From Azospirillum sp. 412522 (GTDB taxonomy: Bacteria; Pseudomonadota; Alphaproteobacteria; Azospirillales; Azospirillaceae), in assembly GCF_019805165.1 (NCBI RefSeq), contig NZ_RWIJ01000009.1:182058-246057 (forward strand): a stretch of DNA of 64,000 bases, read 5' to 3'. The translations under genes were made by a program, and so were the position numbers. Shown here piece by piece: positions 8,145-15,719 of the stretch (position 1 is the first letter of the stretch; each line of letters opens with the position of its first letter). Below the pieces are notes generated by a model. That model did not search any database. It saw nothing but the letters and a program-made list of their open reading frames with translations, and had not been told where the DNA came from.

Positions 8145-9167
8145 TCAGTTGGTCTTGTAGGCGAGCTTGCGGTCGGCCGGCGGCGGCAGGAACTGGCGGG
8201 TGAAGACCTGTTCCGGCTTGGGCGTGGCGGTCAGCTGATAGCCTTCGACCACGATGCCGATGGAGCGGGCGAGGCGGGCATCGTCGACATCGCCGAGGCC
8301 GAGCCTGTCGACCTCCGGCGAAACGATGAGATGCTCGTAGGAGAAGATCATGCGGGCGCGTTCGAGCTCTTCCTTGGCCAGATTGTCGTAGGCGAGGACC
8401 GCCTTCAGCCCGGCGGCAGGATCGCTGCCGATCTCGACCGCCGCCTTGTTGACCGCGCGGACGAGGCCGGCGACGGCGTCGGGTTTTTCCTTGATCAGCT
8501 TCTGGGAAACCATCATGCCGTTGGAATAGAGGTCGAGGCCGAAGTCGCCGAACAGCAGCCAGTTGTAGTCCTTGGCCGGGTCCTGGCGGTTGTTGACCAG
8601 GTTGAACCAGCTGGTGATGTTGAAGACCAGGGCGCCGTCGATGTCGCCCTTGATCAGCATCGGTTCCTGCAGGTTCGGCCCCATGTTCTCGATGGCGACC
8701 TTGGTCATGTCGATCTTGTTGAGCGCGCCGAGCACGGTTACGAGGCGGGTGGTCGGGGTGCCCTGCGCGCCGCCCAGCTTCTTGCCGACGAGATCGGCGG
8801 GCGTCGCTATGCTGGTCGCCTTCTTCGAGACGATGACGAAGGGCGGCCTGTTCCAGAGCTGATAGACCATGACCGGCACGTCGCCGGGACGGGTCGCCGC
8901 ATTCTGGATGATCGCGTTGATGTCGCCGAAGCCGGCGTCATAGGCGCCCGACATGATGCGGGTCACGGTGGCCGCCGACCCTTCGCCCTGGTCGATGGTG
9001 ACGTTCAGCCCCTCCGCCTTGAAATACCCCTTCTGCAACGCCAGCAGGAACGGCGCGTCGGAGCCCTGGGTCTTCCAGCCGAGCGTGAACTTGATGTTGG
9101 TGTCGGCCGACGCCGTCCCGCCCAGGCAAAGGCCGAGCGCAAGCGTCGCGAGAAGCGTTTTCAACAT
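8145..9167 (-). CDS. NitT/TauT-type ABC substrate-binding protein
   Basis: Periplasmic binding protein of the NMT1/SsuA-like class, 340 residues. The start at 9167 gives a good signal peptide (MLKTLLATLALGLCLGG, cleavage near ASA-DT); an in-frame ATG at 9209 would precede it with a polar extension. The mature protein has the typical KFTLGWKTQGSDAPFLLA opening, a KGYFKAEGLNV segment and GDINAI in the ligand cleft. It delivers an unknown small nitrogen-, sulfur- or pyrimidine-like compound to the permease and ATPase encoded just upstream in the same operon. The linked amidohydrolase makes a nitrogen heterocycle plausible. Confidence 0.87.
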   Translation of the reverse strand: MLKTLLATLALGLCLGGTASADTNIKFTLGWKTQGSDAPFLLALQKGYFKAEGLNVTIDQGEGSAATVTRIMSGAYDAGFGDINAIIQNAATRPGDVPVMVYQLWNRPPFVIVSKKATSIATPADLVGKKLGGAQGTPTTRLVTVLGALNKIDMTKVAIENMGPNLQEPMLIKGDIDGALVFNITSWFNLVNNRQDPAKDYNWLLFGDFGLDLYSNGMMVSQKLIKEKPDAVAGLVRAVNKAAVEIGSDPAAGLKAVLAYDNLAKEELERARMIFSYEHLIVSPEVDRLGLGDVDDARLARSIGIVVEGYQLTATPKPEQVFTRQFLPPPADRKLAYKTN

Positions 9168-9195
9168 GGGGAGGCTCCGTTTCGGAATGTAAGGA

Positions 9196-9969
9196 TCAGG
9201 CGGAGGCAAAGCCCTGCCGGCGGGTGGCCCAGCCGGTGACGCGCGCCTCGACGAGCGAGAAGGCGACGTAGAGCAGGATGCCGAGGGCGGCGAGCAGGAA
9301 GAGCCCGGCGAAGACCAGCGGCACGTCGAAGTTGGAGGAGGCCGTCATCATCACGTTGCCGATGCCCTTGTTGGAGGCGACGGTTTCGGACAGCACGCTG
9401 CCGACGAAGGCGAAGGTGACGGCGATCTTCAGCGAGGCGAAGAAGAAGGGCATGGTGCGGGGCAGGCCGACGTTCCACAGGATGTCCAGCCTGCTGGCTC
9501 CCAGCGACTTCAGCACGTCCTCCAACTCCGGCTCGGTGGTGGCGAGGCCGGTCGCGATGTTGACGACGATGGGGAAGAAGCACATCGCAAGCGCCGTGAG
9601 GATGGCCGGCGTGGCGCCCGATCCGAACCACAGCACGAAGATCGGCACCACGGCGACCTTGGGGATCGAGGAGAAGCCGATCAGCAGGGGATAGACCGTG
9701 TCGTAGGCGGTGCGGGAGACGCCGATGGCCGCCCCGATGACCACCCCGACGGTGACGCCCAGGACGAAGCCGATCATCGTGGTCCAGAGGGTCTGCATCA
9801 CATGCGGCCACAGGATGCCGAAGCGCGCGGCCAGCGTCGCGAAGACCTGGGTCGGGCGCGGCAGGACCAGATCGGAGACCTGGAGGACGAGGCAGAGGAT
9901 CTCCCAGGCCGCGAAGAAGCCGAGGATGAGGAGGGCGGCCCAGAGGCGGCGGCGCAGGTCGTAGCTCAC
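9196..9969 (-). CDS. NitT/TauT-type ABC permease
   Basis: Inner-membrane permease of the SsuC/TauC family, 257 residues with about six hydrophobic helices. The cytoplasmic coupling loop carries the EAA-like motif ELEDVLKSLGASRLDIL, which docks on the ATPase. It starts 3 bases after the ATPase stop, so translation is probably coupled. It ends 28 bases before the binding-protein start. Substrate specificity comes from that binding protein and is not known. Confidence 0.88.
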   Translation of the reverse strand: MSYDLRRRLWAALLILGFFAAWEILCLVLQVSDLVLPRPTQVFATLAARFGILWPHVMQTLWTTMIGFVLGVTVGVVIGAAIGVSRTAYDTVYPLLIGFSSIPKVAVVPIFVLWFGSGATPAILTALAMCFFPIVVNIATGLATTEPELEDVLKSLGASRLDILWNVGLPRTMPFFFASLKIAVTFAFVGSVLSETVASNKGIGNVMMTASSNFDVPLVFAGLFLLAALGILLYVAFSLVEARVTGWATRRQGFASA

Positions 9970-9972
9970 GGC

Positions 9973-10827
9973 TCAGGCTCCCTGGATTGCGGCATCGCTG
10001 CGCGCATCGATGATGAGGTCGCGCAGGCGCTGGTTGAGGGCGACGAAATCGGCGTCGAAGGTCATGTCGATCGTGCGCGGGCGGGGGAAATCGACGGCGC
10101 TGTCGTCGATGATGCGGCCGGGGCGGGCGCTCATCACGCAGATGCGCGAGGCGAGGAACCCTGCTTCCTTCAGATCGTGGGTGATGAGCAGGACAGTGGG
10201 TTTGCGCTTCAGCCACAGGGACTGCATCGTCCCCCACAGCTCTTCGCGGGTGAACTGGTCGAGCGCGCCGAACGGCTCGTCGAGCAGCAGCAGGCTCGGT
10301 TCATGGATGAGGGCGCGGCACAGGTTCGCGCGTTGCAGCATCCCGCCCGACAGCTGCCAAGGGTAATGGTTGGCGAACTTGTCGAGCCCGACATCGGCCA
10401 GCAGGGCATGCACCCGGTCGCGGAACTCCGTCCTGCGCTTGGCGCGATAGCCGGAACGGAAGGGCCGCACGATCTTCAGCGGCAGCATGACGTTCCGCTC
10501 GATGGTCAGCCAGGGCAGCATGGTCGGGTTCTGGAAGGCCATGCCGATGCGCAGCGCCTTGGCGCCCACCTCGCGCCCGCCGACGATGACGGCCCCACGG
10601 GTCGGGTTCAGCAGGCCGGCCGTCAGCCGCAGGATCGTCGATTTTCCGCAGCCCGACGGCCCGACCAGGGCGACGAATTCGCCCGCGGCGATCCGGAGGC
10701 TGGTCTCCTGCAAGGCTGCGACCGTCTTGCCCGGCTTGCCGAACGAAACGGCGGCCTGCGAAAGCTCGACGGCAATGGAGGAGGCGATGGACGGGTGGCC
10801 CTGCTGGATGGCTTGGGTTGGGAACAT
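9973..10827 (-). CDS. NitT/TauT-type ABC ATPase
   Basis: ATP-binding subunit with Walker A GPSGCGKST, a Q-loop (FQNPTMLPW), signature LSGGMLQR, Walker B LLLLDEPFGALD and the H-loop ITHD. LSGGMLQR is the form common in the nitrate/sulfonate/taurine subfamily. The start at 10827 (MFPTQAIQQGH) is chosen for its GAGGT ribosome site. A longer frame back to 10956 would run through the operator and has no comparable signal. It is the first gene of the operon ATPase-permease-binding protein-gamma-glutamyltransferase. The operon reads away from the GntR regulator, with a palindromic operator upstream. Confidence 0.9.
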   Translation of the reverse strand: MFPTQAIQQGHPSIASSIAVELSQAAVSFGKPGKTVAALQETSLRIAAGEFVALVGPSGCGKSTILRLTAGLLNPTRGAVIVGGREVGAKALRIGMAFQNPTMLPWLTIERNVMLPLKIVRPFRSGYRAKRRTEFRDRVHALLADVGLDKFANHYPWQLSGGMLQRANLCRALIHEPSLLLLDEPFGALDQFTREELWGTMQSLWLKRKPTVLLITHDLKEAGFLASRICVMSARPGRIIDDSAVDFPRPRTIDMTFDADFVALNQRLRDLIIDARSDAAIQGA

Positions 10828-10934
10828 GCGGCGTACCTCGTGGCGGATCGGTGAAACTGTATGCAACGGCTGCGCCAGTTTTCCGCCAGGGCCGGGGGCT
10901 GCGGAAGAGAACCCGAGCATTGGGTGGATAAAAG

Positions 10935-10955
10935 TGCATACAGTTTTTGCATGCA
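10935..10955. promoter_or_regulatory. operator palindrome upstream of the ABC/ggt operon
   Basis: Imperfect dyad with arms TGCATACAG and TTGCATGCA around a TTT centre, preceded by AAAAG. It lies between the minus-strand ABC operon (start 10827) and the plus-strand GntR/FCD regulator (start 11059). A second, perfect copy is found at 12247-12267. A half site TGTATGCA also occurs near 10858. The best candidate binder is the adjacent FCD regulator. Confidence 0.65.
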
Positions 10956-11058
10956 CTTATTTTATGCAAATGAACGGGACCCCTGCATCCAAATGCGGCA
11001 CTTGGCGAGTTGCATTCCCATCCGGCCTCGCTTATGGAAGGCTCAGCAGGCGAGGACG

Positions 11059-11778
11059 ATGATGGCCGAGGAAAAACGCGAGGAAAAACGTTCAAGGAAA
11101 ACCGGCGGCGACCGTGTCGCGGCGATCTGCACGGCCTTGCGGCGCGCGATCATCGAGCGGGCGCTGTCGCCGGGGGACCGGTTGCCCGAGGATTCGCTGG
11201 GCGAACGCTTCGGCGTCAGCCGGACCATCGCCCGCAGCGCGCTCGGGCAACTGGCGGCGGAGGGCCTCGTCGATCTGCGCCGGAACCGCATCGCCGTGGT
11301 CGCCGTGCCGTCCTTCGAGGATGCGCGCGACATCTTCGACATCCGGGTCGATCTGGAGCGGCAGGTCGTCCGCCATCTGGCCGGCAAGCTGACCGAGGCG
11401 CAGGTCAAGCAGCTGACGGCGATTGTCGAGGCCGAACATCAGGCCCGGCATGGCGCCGAGGGGATTTCGATCCGCCTTGCGACGGAATTCCATGTCCGGC
11501 TGGCGGAAATGACCGGCAAGCCCGTGCTGATCCGCTATGTGACGGAGATCTGTTACCGCGCGGGACTGTCCCTGGCGGTCTTCAGTCGGCCGCATTCATC
11601 CGAATGCGCAGTAAATGAGCATCTGGAACTGATCGAGGCGATCCGCACCGGACCCGCCGACAAGGCCTGCGCCCTGATGGACGAGCATCTGGAGGCCGTG
11701 GCCTCCCGCGCGCTGCTGCAAAGCTCGGGCGCCAGGAGCCGCGACCTCATGGATATCCTGGCGCCCTATACCGAATAG
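11059..11778 (+). CDS. GntR-family regulator with FCD domain
   Basis: Transcription factor of about 239 residues. The N-terminal winged helix is clear (ALSPGDRLPEDSLGERFGVSRT, then ALGQLAAEGLVDL), with a basic lysine/arginine-rich tail before it. The C-terminal all-helical FCD ligand domain follows (DIFDIRVDLERQVVRHL, FHVRLAEMTG, VNEHLELIEAI), with His residues that normally hold a metal. GAGG lies 3 and 6 bases before two adjacent ATGs, so the second (11062) may be used. It sits between two promoter regions carrying the same palindrome and probably represses both the ABC/ggt operon and the amidohydrolase/NTF2-like pair until the substrate appears. Its stop codon lies inside a perfect hairpin. 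Confidence 0.9.
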   Translation: MMAEEKREEKRSRKTGGDRVAAICTALRRAIIERALSPGDRLPEDSLGERFGVSRTIARSALGQLAAEGLVDLRRNRIAVVAVPSFEDARDIFDIRVDLERQVVRHLAGKLTEAQVKQLTAIVEAEHQARHGAEGISIRLATEFHVRLAEMTGKPVLIRYVTEICYRAGLSLAVFSRPHSSECAVNEHLELIEAIRTGPADKACALMDEHLEAVASRALLQSSGARSRDLMDILAPYTE

Positions 11779-11787
11779 GGCGCCAGG
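11757..11787. terminator. bidirectional hairpin overlapping the GntR stop codon
   Basis: Perfect 13-bp inverted repeat (arms CCTGGCGCCCTAT and ATAGGGCGCCAGG) with the loop ACCGA. The left arm encodes the last residues of the GntR regulator and its stop falls in the right arm. It lies between convergent genes and has no T-tract. Confidence 0.5.
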
Positions 11788-11809
11788 ACCGGCGGTTGGC
11801 GGGTTCAGG

Positions 11810-12208
11810 TCAGCGGGCGCAGGAAGGATCGAGGATCCATTCGGCGCTGTCGTTCCAGACGTCGGTTTCGACGATCAGCCCGTCCCGCACCACGAAGCGG
11901 TCGACATAGCGGTTGTTGTCGAAGGGCGTGCCGTCCGGCCAGGCGCCATACAGGTAGCCGAGGCTGTAGACGATGGTTTCCGTCTCGCCCGGCACCACGT
12001 CATAGCGTTCGATCCGCTTCTTCACCCATTTGTAGCGGGCGGCGTTGAAGCCGGTCGGTCCGCTTGGCGTATCGAAAACGCGATGCCCGGTGAAGCGGCA
12101 GATGAAGCCCGGCGCCACATATTTGGCCGCGCGCACCGGATCGGGGGCCATCGACGCCTCAAGGTAATCCTTCACGGCCTGCAGATCGCGTTCAGTCGTC
12201 TCATTCAT
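11810..12208 (-). CDS. NTF2-like (SnoaL-type) protein
   Basis: Small alpha+beta-barrel protein of the NTF2/SnoaL superfamily, 132 residues. It opens with a polar helix (ERDLQAVKDYLEASMAPDP). A strand and pocket region with FICRFTGHRVFDTP follows, then the end pattern NNRYVDRFVVRDGLIVETDVWND, typical of limonene-hydroxylase or ketosteroid-isomerase-like folds. The start at 12208 is supported by a GGAGGT ribosome site; a longer frame to 12268 would cover the operator. It is divergent from the amidohydrolase and shares its operator. The activity is unknown; a role as an isomerase, hydrolase or ligand carrier in the same pathway is inferred. Confidence 0.78.
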   Translation of the reverse strand: MNETTERDLQAVKDYLEASMAPDPVRAAKYVAPGFICRFTGHRVFDTPSGPTGFNAARYKWVKKRIERYDVVPGETETIVYSLGYLYGAWPDGTPFDNNRYVDRFVVRDGLIVETDVWNDSAEWILDPSCAR

Positions 12209-12246
12209 CTGGACCTCCGTAAGTGTCGGCATATTGGTATCAAAAG

Positions 12247-12267
12247 TGCATGCGATTTTCGCATGCA
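12247..12267. promoter_or_regulatory. perfect operator palindrome between NTF2-like and amidohydrolase genes
   Basis: Perfect dyad with arms TGCATGCGA and TCGCATGCA around a TTT centre, again preceded by AAAAG. It matches the site at 10935-10955 in arm length, spacer and flank. It lies between the divergent starts at 12208 and 12289. Confidence 0.7.
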
Positions 12268-12288
12268 AACGACACGCCGGATTTCGAG

Positions 12289-13524
12289 ATGCCGCTGACT
12301 CACAGTTTCGATCTTCTCCTGCGCAACGCCCGCCTGAGGGGAGGACAGGGTTTGCAGGACATCGCAGTCAGGCAGGGACGGATCGCCGCCATCGGTCCCG
12401 GCCTGACCGGCACCGCCGCCCTGCAAGAGGACATCGGCGGGCGTCTAGTCCTGCCGGGGCTGGTCGACACCCACATCCATCTCGACAAGTCCTGCCTGCT
12501 CTGCCGTTGCCGCGATGCCGGCGGCGGGCTGAAGGGGGCGATCGCCGCGGTTTCCGGCCTGAAAAGGGCGTTCACGGTCGAGGATGTCTACCAGCGCGGC
12601 GCCCGCACGCTGGAACGTGCGATCACGCAGGGCACCATGCATATGCGGGCTCATGTGGAGCTCGATCCGCTGGTCGGCCTGCGCAGTTTCGAGGCGATGG
12701 CGCGGCTCAAGCGCGACTATGCCTTCGCCATCGACCTGTCGATCTGTGTCTTCCCGCAGGAGGGGATGACCCACGATCCGGCGGTCGAGCGGCTGCTGGT
12801 CCAGGCGCTGGCGGAGGGGGCCGACCTGCTGGGTGGATGTCCCTACACCGATGCCGACCCGTCCTTGCAGATGGAGCGGATCTTCGCCCTGGCGGTGGCG
12901 CATGACGTCGATCTCGATTTCCATCTGGATTTCGATCTGGACCCCAGCTGGTCGCATCTGGAGGAGATCTGCCGGCGGACGATGGCGGCGGGCTGGCAGG
13001 GGCGGGTCGCCGTCGGCCATGCCACCAAGCTCGCCGCCATCGACGACGTTGCGCTGGAGCGGATGACCGCGCTCCTGGCCGAGGCCGGCGTGGGGGTGAC
13101 GGCCCTGCCGGCGACGGATCTTTATCTGAATGGACGCGATCAGAGGCATCGGGCGCCACGCGGGGTGGCGCCGGTCCATTTGCTGGCGGACGGCGGCGTC
13201 ACCGTCTCGGTCGCGACCAACAATGTCCTGAACCCCTTCACGCCCTTCGGCGACGGTTCGCTGATCCGGATCGGCAACCTCTATGCGAACCTCATGCATC
13301 TGGGGCCTGAAAGATTCGGCGATTGCCTCGACATGGTCTCGACCACGGCCGCCCGGCTGATGCGGATTGCCGATTACGGCATCGCGCTCGGCGGGCAGGC
13401 GGACCTGATCGTGCTCGATGCCGACGACGAAGCCGACGCCTTCGGCGGGATCGCCACGCCGCTCATGGGGTTCAAGCGCGGCCGCAAGAGCTTCGTCAGA
13501 CCCGCCGCGATGCTGGTCAGATAG
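12289..13524 (+). CDS. cytosine-deaminase-like amidohydrolase
   Basis: Amidohydrolase-superfamily protein, 411 residues, resembling CodA and AtzC. The first metal pair is present as DTHIHLDK (His62, His64). Further ligands are probably His212 in FHLDFDLD and His244 in GHATKL. By eye, the Glu that follows the third His in CodA (HCDE) lines up with Phe here. The conserved C-terminal Asp lines up with Asn in ATNNVLNPFTPFGD. The reaction may therefore differ from cytosine deamination. ATG 12289 is used; the upstream in-frame codons overlap the operator. It shares that operator with the NTF2-like gene, which ties it to the imported substrate. Confidence 0.8.
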   Translation: MPLTHSFDLLLRNARLRGGQGLQDIAVRQGRIAAIGPGLTGTAALQEDIGGRLVLPGLVDTHIHLDKSCLLCRCRDAGGGLKGAIAAVSGLKRAFTVEDVYQRGARTLERAITQGTMHMRAHVELDPLVGLRSFEAMARLKRDYAFAIDLSICVFPQEGMTHDPAVERLLVQALAEGADLLGGCPYTDADPSLQMERIFALAVAHDVDLDFHLDFDLDPSWSHLEEICRRTMAAGWQGRVAVGHATKLAAIDDVALERMTALLAEAGVGVTALPATDLYLNGRDQRHRAPRGVAPVHLLADGGVTVSVATNNVLNPFTPFGDGSLIRIGNLYANLMHLGPERFGDCLDMVSTTAARLMRIADYGIALGGQADLIVLDADDEADAFGGIATPLMGFKRGRKSFVRPAAMLVR

Positions 13525-13669
13525 CGGCCCGTCGCGAAGGAGGGGGCTCCGCCTGCGGGACCGGTGACCGGGACGGCGCCTGTCCAGCCGCGCAGACGCT
13601 CTGTTCCCGCGGTGGCGGACCGCTCATCCCGCCTTTACAGCGCCGGCCCGATGCTCTTATCTCCGCCGC

Positions 13670-14560
13670 ATGGATCGTCGCAGGCTCCAGTTCTTTGTCG
13701 CGCTCTGCGAGGAGCTGCATTTCCACCGTGCCGCCGCGCGGTGCCACATCACGCAGCCTGCCCTCAGCCAGCAGTTGCGGCAGCTGGAGGAGGAGCTTCA
13801 GGTCCAGCTGGTCCACCGCAACAAGCGGCGCGTTTCCCTGACGAGGGCCGGCGAGTCCTTCCTGGGCGAGGCCCGGAAGATTCTGAACCAGATGGACCGG
13901 GCAGCACAGCTCGCGCGCCAGACCGACCGCGGCGAGATCGGGCAATTGTCGGTCGGCATGACCGCGCCGGCGCTCTACATCGTCTTTCCCGAGATCATGC
14001 ACCGGTTCCGCACGGCACTGCCCAATTTCGGGGTGAACGTCCATGTCATGACGACGTCCGAGCAGGAGGAGGCCCTGAGGGCGGGGGCAATCGATGTCGG
14101 CATCTTCCATCCCCCGCTCGACGACCAGTCGCTGTCGTCGCACCTCATCGCGCGCATCCGCTTCAACGTCGTGCTGTCGGACCGCAACCCGCTGTCGGAA
14201 CGGCCCCGCCTGAGGCTGGAGGATCTGTCCAGGCAGCGCTTCATCATCTTCCCGCGCGTGATCGGCCCGCGCCTGTACGACGAGATCGTCAGCCTGTGCC
14301 AGCAGGCGGGGTTCAGCCCGGAACTGATCCTCGAAGCCTCTCCGGCGCAATCGATCATCGCGCTGGCCGCCGCCGACTTCGGCATCGGCCTCATCGCCTC
14401 AGATCTTCAGCAATTCGCGCGGCCGGGGGTGGTCTACCGCCCGCTGGACGGGCCGGCTCCCTATCTGACGCTCGGGGTGGCCTACCAGAGCGACGATACG
14501 TCGCCCGCCATCCAGACCTTCCTCAACGTCGCCACGACCGTCGGCGAACTGGTCTCCTGA
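13670..14560 (+). CDS. LysR-family transcriptional regulator
   Basis: LysR-type activator, 296 residues. The HTH is textbook (FVALCEELHFHRAAARCHITQPALSQQLRQLEEEL), followed by the effector-binding domain (QLSVGMTAPALYIVFPEIMHRF onwards). The group with ELHFHRAA and QPALSQQ often controls aromatic or hydroxyacid catabolism. It reads in the same direction as, and 145 bases before, the dehydrogenase/dehydratase/TRAP operon, which it most likely regulates. The effector is unknown. Confidence 0.9.
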   Translation: MDRRRLQFFVALCEELHFHRAAARCHITQPALSQQLRQLEEELQVQLVHRNKRRVSLTRAGESFLGEARKILNQMDRAAQLARQTDRGEIGQLSVGMTAPALYIVFPEIMHRFRTALPNFGVNVHVMTTSEQEEALRAGAIDVGIFHPPLDDQSLSSHLIARIRFNVVLSDRNPLSERPRLRLEDLSRQRFIIFPRVIGPRLYDEIVSLCQQAGFSPELILEASPAQSIIALAAADFGIGLIASDLQQFARPGVVYRPLDGPAPYLTLGVAYQSDDTSPAIQTFLNVATTVGELVS

Positions 14561-14705
14561 ACATATAGCCTCCAGCACGATCACCACCGGGCTCCATCGA
14601 CGAAACGCTGCCGGTGAAAACTTTTCCTTATCAATCAATCATTTTTAAAAGTTGGACCTACTCAGTTCGTTGGCCCTATCGTTTGCATAACGGAGGATCA
14701 AGCCA

Positions 14706-15719
14706 ATGAAAGTCTTCATGATTGGGGAAGCCGCCAATCACAAGGACAAGCTCGGCGCTTTCCTGACGACACCCTGCGAGATCATTTCCCTTCCGCGTGA
14801 GGCCGCCCACTCGCCCGAATTCGATTCCGCGATCACCGCGGACGACGTGGTCGTGTCTTTGCGTTTCTCCCGTAACGACGGGTCCGTGCCGGACTTTCGA
14901 CTTCTGCATGTGCCCGGCGCCGGGCTGGATGGCATCGACATGGCCTCCCTGCCGTCCGGCGCCAGCCTGTGCAACGTCTTCGAACATGAGATTCCCATCG
15001 CCGAGTTCGTCATGGCGGCGATGTTGAACTGGGAGATCCGTCCCGACGCCCTTCGCGGCTCCTTCGCCACCGACACATGGTCCGACGTCTACCGGGCGCG
15101 CGTTCCGCATGGCGAGATCCACGGACTGACCCTGGGGCTGATCGGCTTCGGCCGCATCGGGCGGACGATTGCCCGGCGGGCGGCGGCCTTCGGCATGCGC
15201 ATCCTCGCCGTGGACCGTTTTGCCGCCGATCCCGATGGTCTGGCCGAGGCGATCCTGCCGCCGGACCGCCTGCCGGAGATGCTGGGGCAGTCGGATTTCG
15301 TGGCGATCGCCTGTCCGCTGACCGACGAGACGCGCGGGCTGCTCGGAGCGGCCGAACTCGCCGCCATGAAGCCGACGGGCGTGCTGGTCAACGTATCCCG
15401 CGCGCCCATCGTCGACGAGGCGGCACTGTACGACGCGCTGCAGCGCCAAGCCATCGGCGGCGCGGTGCTCGACGTCTGGTACGGCTATCCGGCGGGGGCG
15501 GACGACCGGGTGGCGCCCGCGCGCTTCCGCTTCGAGGATCTGCCGAACGTGGTCTGCACCCCGCATTCCTCGGCCTGGACCACCCGGCTGCCCGAGCGCC
15601 GCTATGCCTTCATCGCCCGGAACATCGACCGGCTGATTGCCGGCGAACCGCTGCTGAACCTTGTGCGGGCGCCTGTTCCGGCAGCGCGACCCGCCTTCCA
15701 AGACACGAGCTTCCCATGA
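14706..15719 (+). CDS. D-2-hydroxyacid dehydrogenase family protein
   Basis: NAD-dependent 2-hydroxyacid dehydrogenase, 337 residues. The dinucleotide site is GLIGFGRIG (about 145-152) with Asp170 after beta-2, which favours NAD(H). Active-site Arg232 is in NVSRAP and the catalytic His287 in TPHSSAW. The start has a clear CGGAGGATC ribosome site. Its stop overlaps the ATG of the next gene (ATGA), so the two are co-translated. It probably reduces a 2-oxo acid or oxidises a 2-hydroxy acid in the pathway fed by the TRAP transporter downstream. The substrate is not determined. Confidence 0.88.
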   Translation: MKVFMIGEAANHKDKLGAFLTTPCEIISLPREAAHSPEFDSAITADDVVVSLRFSRNDGSVPDFRLLHVPGAGLDGIDMASLPSGASLCNVFEHEIPIAEFVMAAMLNWEIRPDALRGSFATDTWSDVYRARVPHGEIHGLTLGLIGFGRIGRTIARRAAAFGMRILAVDRFAADPDGLAEAILPPDRLPEMLGQSDFVAIACPLTDETRGLLGAAELAAMKPTGVLVNVSRAPIVDEAALYDALQRQAIGGAVLDVWYGYPAGADDRVAPARFRFEDLPNVVCTPHSSAWTTRLPERRYAFIARNIDRLIAGEPLLNLVRAPVPAARPAFQDTSFP

